Origin: Leptospira sp.
GTDB lineage: Bacteria; Spirochaetota; Leptospiria; Leptospirales; Leptospiraceae
Length of the DNA: 50,670 bases
Assembly (NCBI GenBank): GCA_002786225.1
Contig: PEQN01000022.1
Span: forward strand, 1-50,670
Direction of reading: 5' to 3'
Below, one piece after another: positions 18,260 through 26,709 of the stretch. The notes beneath the pieces were generated by a model. That model searched no databases. It saw nothing but the letters and a program-made list of their open reading frames with translations, and was not told the origin of the DNA. Numbering within the stretch: position 1 is the stretch's first letter; each line of letters starts with the position of its first letter. Both the position numbers and the translations under genes were made by a program.

Positions 18260-19615
18260 TTAATCTACTTTCACTTTCAATGGATGGGTCCATGTGAATT
18301 GAATCCAAGTGTTCTTTTTAGTTACAGTCAGAGATCCACCCATTCTTTCAGCAGCACTTCTAGAAATTGCTAGACCTAGTCCCAGTCCTTCTTTGTTCTT
18401 TGCCGAGATCTCGTTATTGCCCCTAACAAAAGGAAGAAACCATTTTTCAGGATTCTCATTCTCATCTAAGATACAATTTTGTATGCTGAAATAGAAATTA
18501 TTTTCCAAAATTTTAAGTTCAATCTCAATTTCTTGTTTCAAATCACTATATAACAAAGAGTTATCTATCAAATTTTTCAATATGGATTCAGACCATAGAG
18601 GATCTAAAGTTACGACCAAAGATGGATCTATAAAAGTTATAACTTTTATTTTCCTTTCTTGAATAAATTCCTCTCTTTCTTTCATGATTTGTACAAGTTG
18701 TACACTTATATCTGTTGGAAGATACTTTCCTTCTTTTAGATTGAATTTCGAAAGTTGAAGTACAGCACCTACAAGCTCATCTAGTCGCTCTATTTCTTGG
18801 GTAAGCTCTTCAGTGCGCTTTTTAAAATTAGGTTGGATTTGTTTCATTTCGTCCAAAATTAATTCAAGAATCACTCTCATTCTAGAAATGGGAGAGCGAA
18901 GTTCATGGGAGACATGGGCATTGACATCTATGGAATTTTGGAGTACTCTTTGTATCTGGTTTGCCATAAGATTAATGGTATCAGCTACTTTTTTCAATTC
19001 ATCTTTAGTATTAATTACAGCACGTCGGTTGAGATTCCCTTGGGAGATTTCAAAAGCTGTATCTTTTATTTCTTTTAATGGCTTACCCAATAGAAATCTT
19101 AAAGGAAATAATAAAATTACAAATCCCAAAAGTATAGATAATACAACTCCAAAAAATACATGAGGCCCTTTTCTATCAGGCTTGTTTATTGATATAATGA
19201 TGGAAATGTTTTCTTTAGATAAATCAATTTTAGCAATCCAAGAATTATCATTTTTACTGAACTGGCTATTTTGAATTTGGAAATAGTGTTGCTCGTCTAA
19301 CACAGGCTTGGGAAGCTTCGTATTGCTGCCTATAACTTCTTGGTGAGAGTCTAATATCCAGACCTTTCCTCCTATCCATCTTCCTATACGTTCCGCACTC
19401 ATGGAAGAAGCTCTCTTTTTATTTTGATCCCAACCATCATTTTCTAAATTATTGATAAACAATTCGCTTAAGGAATTGACTCTTTCTTTAAGAAAAGCTT
19501 CCCACTGGCTCTTTTCATTGATCTCGTTGATTTGAAACAAAAAACTAACCATGATTCCTGTAGCTAAAAGAAGAGTAATGCAAAATGCTAGATACAATTT
19601 GAGATAGAGTTTCAT
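18260..19615 (-). CDS. Sensor histidine kinase, CpxA-like
   Basis: 451 aa. Membrane helix at about 5-27, periplasmic sensor part to 150, second helix at 153-176, HAMP (about 172-225), then a HisKA domain with the phosphorylated His237 in VSHELRSPISRM. The ATPase domain has the N-box LKNLIDNSLLYS and GLGLGLAISRSAAERMGG. Length and layout match CpxA of enterobacteria. Its gene follows the response regulator gene with a 4-bp overlap. With the divergent Spy/CpxP-like lipoprotein and CpxR-type boxes upstream, it probably senses envelope stress; that role is inferred from context, as the periplasmic domain is not conserved enough to tell. Confidence 0.92.
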   Translation of the reverse strand: MKLYLKLYLAFCITLLLATGIMVSFLFQINEINEKSQWEAFLKERVNSLSELFINNLENDGWDQNKKRASSMSAERIGRWIGGKVWILDSHQEVIGSNTKLPKPVLDEQHYFQIQNSQFSKNDNSWIAKIDLSKENISIIISINKPDRKGPHVFFGVVLSILLGFVILLFPLRFLLGKPLKEIKDTAFEISQGNLNRRAVINTKDELKKVADTINLMANQIQRVLQNSIDVNAHVSHELRSPISRMRVILELILDEMKQIQPNFKKRTEELTQEIERLDELVGAVLQLSKFNLKEGKYLPTDISVQLVQIMKEREEFIQERKIKVITFIDPSLVVTLDPLWSESILKNLIDNSLLYSDLKQEIEIELKILENNFYFSIQNCILDENENPEKWFLPFVRGNNEISAKNKEGLGLGLAISRSAAERMGGSLTVTKKNTWIQFTWTHPLKVKVD

Positions 19616-20319
19616 GTTTTGAGTTCCTTAAGAAAGCGATAGCCTTTCCCCCAAATTGTTTGGATGCGATTGCTACCTGCACCTATCTCTTCCATTTTCA
19701 TTCTTAATTTGGATACATGTACATCTATACTTCTTTCAAAGCCCATAAAATCTCGACCTTTAGTGCTATTCATGATTTCATCTCGTGTAAATATTTTATC
19801 ACAATCGGAACTCAGGACAGTAAAGATATCTGCTTCAGCAGATGATAGATCGATTTCCTTAGATTTATACTTTAAAGTTCTTTGGATACGATCAAAGTTT
19901 ATATCTCCAATAGTAAGGATTGAATTCGTAGTTGAACTATTATTTACATTAGCATTGAATCTACGAAGTATTGCTCTGATTCTTGCATCCAGTTCTCTTG
20001 GATTGAAAGGTTTGGGTAAATAATCATCAGAACCAAGCTCAAGGCCTACGATACGATCCGCATCATCACCTCTTGCTGTTAGAATTAATATAGGAATATT
20101 GCTTGTACTACGAATTTCTTTTAGAATTTCCAAGCCTGATTTATTGGGTAACATTATATCCAATACAATTAGATCTGGTTGGACAGATTGTATCTTATCT
20201 TCTACATTTGAGCCAGTGAAATGGCTAAATACAATGTATTCTCGGTTGGATAGATATTGCTTTAATAATTCTTGAAGTTTTGTATCATCATCAATAACAA
20301 GAATTTTCTTTTCAGGCAT
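19612..20319 (-). CDS. OmpR-family response regulator, CpxR-like
   Basis: 235 aa. Receiver domain with D10-D12, phosphoacceptor Asp54 in VLDIMLPNKSG and Lys103 in LPKPFN, followed by an OmpR-type winged-helix domain (about 135-232) with SSAEADIFTVLSS, RSIDVHVSKLRMKMEEIG and IQTIWGKGYRFL. It is the DNA-binding partner of the kinase in the same operon. The intergenic region upstream holds two GTAAA-N5-GTAAA-like direct repeats, which match the known CpxR box, so both autoregulation and control of the divergent lipoprotein gene are likely. Confidence 0.94.
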   Translation of the reverse strand: MPEKKILVIDDDTKLQELLKQYLSNREYIVFSHFTGSNVEDKIQSVQPDLIVLDIMLPNKSGLEILKEIRSTSNIPILILTARGDDADRIVGLELGSDDYLPKPFNPRELDARIRAILRRFNANVNNSSTTNSILTIGDINFDRIQRTLKYKSKEIDLSSAEADIFTVLSSDCDKIFTRDEIMNSTKGRDFMGFERSIDVHVSKLRMKMEEIGAGSNRIQTIWGKGYRFLKELKT

Positions 20320-20390
20320 ACCATACTCTTTTATCTAAGAGTTTTAAATACAAGCGAGAATCAAAGGGGGCGACAGAAAGAAAGGGATAA

Positions 20391-20405
20391 TTTACAATTT
20401 TTTAC
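20391..20405. promoter_or_regulatory. CpxR-type box 1
   Basis: On the minus strand this reads GTAAA-AAATT-GTAAA, a perfect match to the CpxR consensus GTAAA-N5-GTAAA known from E. coli. It lies in the shared upstream region of the regulator operon and the Spy/CpxP-like gene, 72 bp from the former start codon. Confidence 0.65.
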
Positions 20406-20432
20406 AATTAGAATATGATTTGTAAAGATTTG

Positions 20433-20447
20433 CTTACATGTTTTTAC
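20433..20447. promoter_or_regulatory. CpxR-type box 2
   Basis: On the minus strand this reads GTAAA-AACAT-GTAAG, nine of ten half-site bases matching the CpxR consensus with the same 5-nt spacer. Its start is exactly 42 bp from that of box 1, about four helical turns, so both would face the same side of the DNA. A possible -10 (TATGAT, 20480-20485) for the lipoprotein gene lies downstream. Confidence 0.55.
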
Positions 20448-20509
20448 AAGTGGAACAAGATCTTAATCTGCAACTAGGTTATGATTTATCTATTAAAGGA
20501 GGCTTCTTC

Positions 20510-20965
20510 ATGAGAGCCAAAAAAATATTTAAATTCGCTACCTACTTCTTGTTTGGAGTGTTGACTCTTGGTGCATTTTCACAGTGCAGACCCAAATGGA
20601 ACCAAGATCATAGTGACAAAATCCTAAGCTATATGGATAGAAAAATTTCCAAATTAGATTTGGATGAATCTCAGAATGCAAAGTACCAAAGCATACGTGC
20701 CCGTATCCAAGCTGATCTTAAGCTTGGACACCAAGAAAGACTCAAAGGTATAGGGAAAATCAAATCGGAATTTCAAAAAGAAAATCCTGACGTGAAGACT
20801 CTTAGCTTACAAATCAAAGAAGATCTTTCCAAGAAAGATAATTTCATGTTCAAGGCTCCTGAGTATTTTGCAGAAATCTATACAATTCTAAATCAAGAGC
20901 AAAAGAAGAAAGTAAAAGAATGGGTAAATGATAAATTAGAGGACTTTGAGCCTGTAAGTAATTAA
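20510..20965 (+). CDS. Spy/CpxP-like small envelope lipoprotein
   Basis: 151 aa from ATG at 20510, with AAGGAGG 7 nt upstream; a longer reading from 20438 would cover the regulatory boxes and has no such site. The signal sequence ends LGAFSQC, a spirochaete-style lipobox with lipidated Cys26. The mature part is charged and helical and has two LTxxQ-like motifs (LDLDESQ near 51-57 and ILNQEQKK near 130), the hallmark of the CpxP/Spy family of periplasmic chaperones and stress sensors. Divergent to the Cpx-like kinase and regulator genes, it probably serves as their feedback or target protein. A strong hairpin follows the gene. Confidence 0.8.
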   Translation: MRAKKIFKFATYFLFGVLTLGAFSQCRPKWNQDHSDKILSYMDRKISKLDLDESQNAKYQSIRARIQADLKLGHQERLKGIGKIKSEFQKENPDVKTLSLQIKEDLSKKDNFMFKAPEYFAEIYTILNQEQKKKVKEWVNDKLEDFEPVSN

Positions 20966-20977
20966 TCGAAAGACCTG

Positions 20978-21005
20978 TGAGCCCAAGATAAAATGCTTGG
21001 GCTCA
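20978..21005 (+). terminator. Terminator hairpin after the Spy/CpxP-like gene
   Basis: TGAGCCCAAG (20978-20987) and CTTGGGCTCA (20996-21005) form a perfect 10-bp stem with an 8-nt loop 12 bp after the stop codon. The T-run after it is weak (TATTATTCC), so it may be only partly Rho-independent. Confidence 0.7.
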
Positions 21006-21541
21006 TATTATTCCGTCAGTTATCAACAATCTCTATTTGTGTACGATTGAATCAAAAAATGAGAACAATTTAATCAATAATTCAATTGATCAAAATATAT
21101 TTTTGCAAGATTCAAATTATAAACCTAAGCTTGAAAAGTATCTAATACCAAGAAATTGGCTCGTAAAGATGGCTGGGAAATAATCCTAAATGAACTCAAG
21201 AAAACAGCGCCAGATGAAGAGATTTCTATTCCTTGGAGAAGGGGGATACAAGAGTTCTTTATTAAATTTGATTCAGTAAATGGCAGGTAAAGATGATGTC
21301 CCAATCTTATTAGAAATAGTCATAGATAAAAGTCTCGGCAGTCAAAGCTTGACATTGATTGATGATATCAGTAAAAGCAAGAATAAAAAATGCAAAGCGT
21401 GAAGTAGCTTTATGGTAAGGCGAATACCTAACTACAGAAAGATAAGGTGTAAAATTTTATAGAGCTTTGTTTAAATCTTGTGATTTTTAAAGACGAACTA
21501 AGTGTAGGATTCAATCCTACGGCGATGATACCTATTCTCAA
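21006..21541. other. 536-bp region without intact gene; possible decayed coding remnants
   Basis: No open reading frame of useful length. At 21157-21288 the plus strand reads a protein-like stretch, KLARKDGWEIILNELKK then PDEEISIPWRRGIQEF, ending at a stop; it vaguely recalls the tail of AbrB/MazE-type antitoxins. From 21282 another short frame reads MAGKDDVPILLEIVIDKS to a stop at 21400, and further coding-like pieces follow. I read this as a degraded small gene or toxin-antitoxin pair but cannot name it. Confidence 0.3.
21504..21520. repeat. Short inverted repeat near the end of the aldehyde dehydrogenase gene
   Basis: GTAGGATT (21504-21511) and AATCCTAC (21513-21520) are exact inverted copies around one base; a realistic hairpin is a 6-bp stem with a 5-nt loop. 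It lies 22 bp beyond the stop of the minus-strand aldehyde dehydrogenase gene, so it may be a weak terminator, though no T-run follows on that strand. Confidence 0.35.
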
Positions 21542-23008
21542 CTATCCTTTTTTTATCACCAAAGTTTTTCTTTCACAAAAATCTTCCATCGCATAACGAA
21601 CACCCTCACGACCAAGACCTGATTCTTTAACGCCTCCATAGGGCATGTGGTCTGCTCGGAAGGTAGGAACTTCATTGATGATCACTCCTCCAACTTCTAA
21701 TTCTTGGAAGCATTTTTGAATATTGCCTATATGGTTTGTAAATACACCAGCGTGCAAACCGTACTTGGAATCATTGACTTTATCTATGGCATCTTGTAGA
21801 TTATCAACTTTTTCTAATATAGCAACTGGACCAAAGACTTCTTCTTGGAAAAGCTTAGTATTTCTTGGAACATTTTCTAATAAGGTAGGACTTAGAATAG
21901 AATCCTTGCTATCTCCACCAACCAATACATTTGCACCTGCTTCCTTTGCTTCTTTTATCCAAGATAGTATTCTTTCTTTTGCCTTATGGTCAATTAAAGG
22001 ACCCACAATCACATCTTTCTGAGTTGGGTCGCCTGATTTAACCTTCTTAAATTCCGCAATGAGTTCTTCCTTAAAGGCCTCATACCGATCAGCTACTGCA
22101 AAAATTCTTTGAACGGAGATACATGACTGTCCTGCATAAGAATTAGCACCAAAGGCTGATCTTGAAGCTGCTAATCTTAGGTCACCATCAGAAGCAAGAA
22201 TAAGGGCAGCATTACCACCTAATTCTAGTAATACTTTCTTTTTATTCCCGATTTCTTGTAACTTCCACCCAACAATAGGTGAACCTGTAAAGCTAATGAT
22301 TGCTATGCGATCATCTTTGCTAAGTAAACTAGCATTTTCATTGCTGCAAAACAAAACTTGAAGAGCCGACAAAGGAATGGAGTCATTTTCATTTCCAAAC
22401 TCAGAATTCACAGCCTTACATGCCTCTTCGAAAATTTGTGCTAGCAAAAAGGAACAACCGGGTGCCTGGGGAGCTGGCTTGAGGATCATAGGAGCTCCTA
22501 CGGCAAGGGCAGGTGCTACCTTATGAGCAACAAGATTCAATGGAAAGTTAAAGGGAGTTATCGCAAGGATTACACCTTTAGGAAAAAATTCTGTGTTAGC
22601 TGTTGCAAAAGCTCTTCCCCCTAAATCCACATCCATAGCATAGGATTCCCCTACAAACTTATTTGCTTCTTCTGAGGCAGTCTGAAAGGTAGCAAGGCAC
22701 CTCGTAACTTCTCCATCAGCCAAAGTAAATGGTTTCCCTGCTTCTGAAATAATGAAGTCAACAAATTCTTTCCTTTTCTCTTGGATTAAATCTTTCATTT
22801 TGGAAAGTAGTCGACTTCTGAGGAAACGAGAACTTCTTGCAAAAGGTTTCTGGGCAAGACTTGCTTCTTGGATGGCAAGTTGGATTTGATCAGCGGAGGC
22901 AAGTCCATATTTTCCTAAGTCTTTGCCATTGTATGGATTAATGACTTGGTGGACATTATCAGAACTAAGCCAACTTCCACCAATCCAATGTTTTGTGATA
23001 TTGCTCAT
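21542..23008 (-). CDS. Aldehyde dehydrogenase, probable succinate-semialdehyde dehydrogenase role
   Basis: 488 aa, full length for the NAD(P)-dependent aldehyde dehydrogenase family. TPFNFPLNLV (catalytic Asn near 154), ISFTGSPIVGWKL (cofactor loop), ELGGNAALIL with general base Glu262, and AGQSCISVQR with nucleophile Cys296 are intact, as is EEVFGPVAIL. By subtype it is closer to lactaldehyde/glycolaldehyde and semialdehyde enzymes than to betaine aldehyde dehydrogenases. As the last gene after the aminotransferase (4-bp overlap) it is well placed to oxidise succinate semialdehyde to succinate, the final step of GABA breakdown. The substrate is inferred from position. Confidence 0.88.
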   Translation of the reverse strand: MSNITKHWIGGSWLSSDNVHQVINPYNGKDLGKYGLASADQIQLAIQEASLAQKPFARSSRFLRSRLLSKMKDLIQEKRKEFVDFIISEAGKPFTLADGEVTRCLATFQTASEEANKFVGESYAMDVDLGGRAFATANTEFFPKGVILAITPFNFPLNLVAHKVAPALAVGAPMILKPAPQAPGCSFLLAQIFEEACKAVNSEFGNENDSIPLSALQVLFCSNENASLLSKDDRIAIISFTGSPIVGWKLQEIGNKKKVLLELGGNAALILASDGDLRLAASRSAFGANSYAGQSCISVQRIFAVADRYEAFKEELIAEFKKVKSGDPTQKDVIVGPLIDHKAKERILSWIKEAKEAGANVLVGGDSKDSILSPTLLENVPRNTKLFQEEVFGPVAILEKVDNLQDAIDKVNDSKYGLHAGVFTNHIGNIQKCFQELEVGGVIINEVPTFRADHMPYGGVKESGLGREGVRYAMEDFCERKTLVIKKG

Positions 23009-24393
23009 ATACTCGCCTTAATCCCATCCTCAATGACCTTGAGTCCTTCTTCCAATTCTTCCAGAGATATAGTTAAGGGTACTAAAATTCGTATCACATT
23101 TCCAAAAGTTCCAGCAGTTATAGCCACTACCCCATTTTCATAGCAATATTTTGCAACCTTGGAAGCTAATTCTTTATTGGGTTCTTTAGTTTTGGGATCC
23201 TTTACAAACTCTATAGCTTGCATAGGACCAAGACCTCTCACATCTCCTATTTGCGGAATTGATTTCTTCCACTGGTCCAATTTAGCAGAGATGCTATTTC
23301 CTATTGCAACGGATTGCTTAAGTAGTGCAGATTTATCTTTTTCAAAAAGATCAAAAACAGCTAGTGCCGCAGCACATGCCACAGGATTTCCACAGTAGGT
23401 TCCACCAATTCCACCTTCAGGAGGTGCATCCATAATTTCCGCCTTACCTGCAACAGCTGCAATTGGCATACCTCCACCTAGACCTTTTGCAAGGGTCATT
23501 AGATCAGGAACAATGTCATAGTGTTCTACGGCGAACATTTTGCCCGTTCTTCCAAATCCAGATTGGATCTCATCAAGAATCAAAAGAATCCCATTCTCAT
23601 CACAGAATTTTCTGAGAGATTTCATGTAACCTTTGGGAACAGGTAAAAAACCTCCTTCACCTAATACGGGTTCTATGATTACAGCGGCAACATTTTCAGC
23701 GCCAATTTGACCATTCACCATATTCACAAAAGATTGAAAGCAAGGGGAACAATCCGAATTCAAATCCGATCTTAGGCTTTCGGGATTTGTTTGTTTTTCT
23801 GAATTTTGCGAACAGCCTCCATTGCATGTTGGACATCTGTACTGGTAAGGGAATTGGGCTCTATACACTTCAGGATTGAAGGGTGCAAAAGTATGCTTAT
23901 AAAATTTTACCTTAGATGTGAGGCTCATAGCCATGTAGGTTCTACCATGGTATGCATGATCAAAGCAGATGATAGCTTGTCTCTTAGTATAGGAACGAGC
24001 AATCTTTATCGCATTCTCTACCGCCTCGGCACCACTGTTGCATAGAAAAGTTTTCTTAGCAAAATCACCAGGAATAGCCTCATTGATTTTTTTGGAGAGA
24101 TTGATATAACCATCATAAGCTAGAACATTTATACTAGAGTGGATATTTTTAGTAGCTTGATCTTGGATAGCAGCCACAACCTCAGGTGCCGTATGACCAA
24201 CGTTAACAACTCCAATTCCTGAAGCAAAGTCTAACATGGTATTTCCATCTACATCCCAGACTTTTGCCCCATGTGCTCTTTCAATAAAGATAGGAGTGCT
24301 ATGGAATGGACCTCTTGCCACGTGCTTTTTTCTTTCTTCCATCAGAGCTATGGACTTAGGCCCTGGAATCTTTGTCTTAAGATTTATATGCAT
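23005..24393 (-). CDS. gabT: Class III aminotransferase, GABA/putrescine type, with cysteine-rich insertion
   Basis: 462 aa from ATG at 24393, 4 bp after the upstream aldehyde dehydrogenase stop and preceded by GGTGG; longer readings would run into that gene. Fold-type I features include NSGAEAVENAIKIAR (119-133), HAYHGRTYMAMSLTS, LILDEIQSGFGRTG with Asp274 and the PLP lysine Lys303 in LAKGLGGGMP. It should transfer the amino group of GABA, and perhaps putrescine, to 2-oxoglutarate. Unusual is a loop with Cys187, Cys190, Cys194, Cys215 and Cys218 (CPTCNGGC ... CSPC), which could bind a metal or Fe-S cluster. Overlaps the next gene by 4 bp. Confidence 0.88.
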   Translation of the reverse strand: MHINLKTKIPGPKSIALMEERKKHVARGPFHSTPIFIERAHGAKVWDVDGNTMLDFASGIGVVNVGHTAPEVVAAIQDQATKNIHSSINVLAYDGYINLSKKINEAIPGDFAKKTFLCNSGAEAVENAIKIARSYTKRQAIICFDHAYHGRTYMAMSLTSKVKFYKHTFAPFNPEVYRAQFPYQYRCPTCNGGCSQNSEKQTNPESLRSDLNSDCSPCFQSFVNMVNGQIGAENVAAVIIEPVLGEGGFLPVPKGYMKSLRKFCDENGILLILDEIQSGFGRTGKMFAVEHYDIVPDLMTLAKGLGGGMPIAAVAGKAEIMDAPPEGGIGGTYCGNPVACAAALAVFDLFEKDKSALLKQSVAIGNSISAKLDQWKKSIPQIGDVRGLGPMQAIEFVKDPKTKEPNKELASKVAKYCYENGVVAITAGTFGNVIRILVPLTISLEELEEGLKVIEDGIKASI

Positions 24394-24397
24394 TCGA

Positions 24398-25864
24398 TTA
24401 ATACCACCCAATTGGATTATCATCCATCCAAATATTGATTTGCTTTGTCTCCAGGTAAGCCTCAATTCCGAATAGACCTAATTCCCGACCGATGCCGGAC
24501 TGTTTGTAACCACCCCAAGGCATTTCATTGTAAGTAGGGTGGTAGTTGTTGATCCAAGTGATTCCAGCTCTCAGTTGATTGATGACTCGGTGTCCTCTTG
24601 TTAGGTTGGAAGTGAAGACTCCTGCCGCAAGTCCATATTCTGAATCATTGGCTAGGGCTATGGCTTCTTCTTCTGTTTCAAAAGGAATTACCGAAAGTAC
24701 GGGACCAAAAATTTCTTCTCTAGCAATTCGCATGCTTGGTGTTACATGATCAAAAATAGTTGGTTCAACAAAATTTCCTTTAGCATATTCTGCTCCTTCA
24801 GGTCTTTTGCCACCACAAAGAAGTTTTGCACCTTCTTCTATACCAATTTTGATATAAGATTCTACCTTATCTCTGTGAGCGGAAGAAACTAGAGGTCCCA
24901 TAAGTACACCTTCTTCTAAGCCATGGCCCAATTTGATTCTAGGAACTCGTTTTACTAGCTCATCTACAAATTTACGGTGGATAGACTTTTGAACAAGTAG
25001 TCTCGATCCAGCAGAGCAGACTTCTCCTTGGTTCGCAAATGCCGCGAATAGTGTCCAATCTACAGCAGATTCAAAATTGCAATCCTCGAAAACAAGGATA
25101 GGATTCTTTCCACCTAACTCTAAAGTTACATTCTTAATGTTGTGTGTAGCATTTTCCATAACCTTCTTTCCAGTTATAGTTCCGCCTGTAAATGCCACCT
25201 TATCCACAAGAGGGTTAGAAGCTAATTCCTCTCCCGCACCAACTCCAGGGCCAGTGATAATGTTGACAACACCTGGAGGGAAGCCAACTTCCATAAATAT
25301 TTTTCCTAGTTCTAAGGCAGATAGAGGAGTGAGTTCAGAAGGTTTTAATACAAGACAATTACCAGCAGCAAGTGCAGGAGCTAGCTTCCAACAAGACATG
25401 AGTAGGGGATAGTTCCAGGGTACAATCTGTCCGCAAACTCCTATGGGTTCACGAACAATTAAGCTTACAGAACCATCTGGGGTTTGCATGGTTTGCCCAT
25501 GGATTTTGGTGGCTAGACCACCATAGTATTCAAAACAGTTCGCAGCATCAGTTACGTCAAACTCTGCTTCTCTTCTTGGCTTTCCACAGTCTCGGACTTC
25601 CATTTCTACAAATTTGTCAAAATGATTCATTATTGCCTGGGATACCTTAAACAAAAGTTTTCCTCTAGCTTGTGCAGATGTCTTCCTCCATTCCCCAGAA
25701 TCAAAGGCTCTCCTCGCAGCCTCTATTGCAAGCTTAGCATCTTCCGAGTTGGATTCTGGAACTTTTGCCAATAAATCACCGTTAGCTGGATCAGTTATAT
25801 CTCTTGTCTTTCCCGACTTAGCGGAAACCCATTTGCCATCAATAAGCATCTTGTATTCTTGCAT
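24398..25864 (-). CDS. Aldehyde dehydrogenase, betaine/4-aminobutanal type
   Basis: 488 aa. Complete aldehyde dehydrogenase: PWNYPLLMSCWKLAPALAAG (Asn151), VAFTGGTITGKK, ELGGKNPILVF (Glu249), GEVCSAGSRLL (Cys283) and EEIFGPVLSV. It closely resembles GbsA/BetB betaine aldehyde dehydrogenases, including the C-terminal GWY end, a group that also includes 4-aminobutanal dehydrogenases such as PatD. Next to a putrescine-type ABC transporter and a GABA aminotransferase, oxidation of 4-aminobutanal to GABA is the likely role; betaine aldehyde is the alternative. First enzyme gene after the TetR regulator. Confidence 0.9.
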   Translation of the reverse strand: MQEYKMLIDGKWVSAKSGKTRDITDPANGDLLAKVPESNSEDAKLAIEAARRAFDSGEWRKTSAQARGKLLFKVSQAIMNHFDKFVEMEVRDCGKPRREAEFDVTDAANCFEYYGGLATKIHGQTMQTPDGSVSLIVREPIGVCGQIVPWNYPLLMSCWKLAPALAAGNCLVLKPSELTPLSALELGKIFMEVGFPPGVVNIITGPGVGAGEELASNPLVDKVAFTGGTITGKKVMENATHNIKNVTLELGGKNPILVFEDCNFESAVDWTLFAAFANQGEVCSAGSRLLVQKSIHRKFVDELVKRVPRIKLGHGLEEGVLMGPLVSSAHRDKVESYIKIGIEEGAKLLCGGKRPEGAEYAKGNFVEPTIFDHVTPSMRIAREEIFGPVLSVIPFETEEEAIALANDSEYGLAAGVFTSNLTRGHRVINQLRAGITWINNYHPTYNEMPWGGYKQSGIGRELGLFGIEAYLETKQINIWMDDNPIGWY

Positions 25865-25922
25865 TTTCTTATCCTCTTATAAGCCTTATTTATTTTGTCT
25901 TAATCATTCTTAACTCTAGAAA

Positions 25923-26576
25923 TTATACATTCTCAAATAGCATTTGTTGGGTGTATTCACGCATATATTCTTTGAAGGCATTCATATTCTTTTTCTTAAA
26001 GGGATCGGATACCCAATTCTTCCAATCAATAATACCTGTAATAAAATATCCATAAGTCATCCAAAGGAAGGATCTTATGAAAATGGAAGTATCCACATTT
26101 CTTATACTGCCTTCTAGTTTTGATTTCTCTAAAAATTCTTTGAGAGGTTGGAAGGTTTTGAGAGTAACTTTAACCTCTTGGTCCATCAGTTCATCGGGCC
26201 ATTCCAACCATCTTCTTACATACAAATGAGATCTATGTGGGTCTTTCAGCATAAGATCCAAGAATCCCTCTAAGGCAATGAGTAAAGTCTTGCTGACCTT
26301 TTCCCTATTTTGGTAGTCCTCTTGCTTGAAATTGAGTACAGGGCGATTTAAAACATGCAATTCGCCTTGGTATAGACTTTCTATGACGGATTTGTAAAGA
26401 TTGCTCTTTCCGCCTGTGTGGTAGTGGAAGGTGGAAATGTTGATCCCTAGTGAGTCTGCAATTTCACGAGTAGAAACTGCCTGGTATCCCTTATCAGCAA
26501 AAAGCTTGGTTGCAATTTCAATGATTCTTTCGTTCATTGTTGCATAGCTTTGCTCATTGCTTAGTCTTTTTGCCAT
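25923..26576 (-). CDS. TetR-family transcriptional regulator
   Basis: 217 aa from ATG at 26576; a TTG at 26597 would extend it by 7 residues but sits inside a perfect palindrome, so it is less likely. The N-terminal TetR DNA-binding domain reads ERIIEIATKLFADKGYQAVSTREIADSLGINISTFHYHTGGKSNL (helix-turn-helix near residues 25-50 of the chosen start). The C-terminal helical part would bind a ligand, perhaps putrescine or a catabolic intermediate. The gene lies between the catabolic operon and the divergent transporter operon, next to the 22-bp palindrome, so it likely represses both and itself. Confidence 0.9.
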   Translation of the reverse strand: MAKRLSNEQSYATMNERIIEIATKLFADKGYQAVSTREIADSLGINISTFHYHTGGKSNLYKSVIESLYQGELHVLNRPVLNFKQEDYQNREKVSKTLLIALEGFLDLMLKDPHRSHLYVRRWLEWPDELMDQEVKVTLKTFQPLKEFLEKSKLEGSIRNVDTSIFIRSFLWMTYGYFITGIIDWKNWVSDPFKKKNMNAFKEYMREYTQQMLFENV

Positions 26577-26592
26577 ATGAATATATAGACGA

Positions 26593-26614
26593 TTCAATCA
26601 ATCGATTGATTGAA
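26593..26614. promoter_or_regulatory. 22-bp perfect palindrome, probable TetR operator
   Basis: Half-site TTCAATCAATC (26593-26603) is followed immediately by its exact reverse complement (26604-26614). It lies 17 bp upstream of the TetR start codon and just upstream of the -35 of the divergent transporter promoter. TetR-type proteins bind palindromes of about this size. Confidence 0.75.
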
Positions 26615-26630
26615 AAAATAAATAAAATTC

Positions 26631-26660
26631 TTGCAAATGTAAGAGTTTTTTTGATATAAT
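26631..26660 (+). promoter_or_regulatory. Promoter of the ydcSTUV operon
   Basis: TTGCAA (26631-26636) and TATAAT (26655-26660) with an 18-bp spacer resemble a sigma-70 promoter. They lie 50 bp upstream of the transporter's first gene and just downstream of the TetR-type palindrome. Confidence 0.6.
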
Positions 26661-26709
26661 TAGTCTAAGAAAAGATGTAATTCATTTTTGAATCAAGGGG
26701 AGAGATAGA

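Noticed and set aside
20438..20509. Longer start for the Spy/CpxP-like lipoprotein
   Set aside because: The extra 24 residues would overlay the second CpxR-type box and hide the signal peptide; ATG at 20510 has AAGGAGG.
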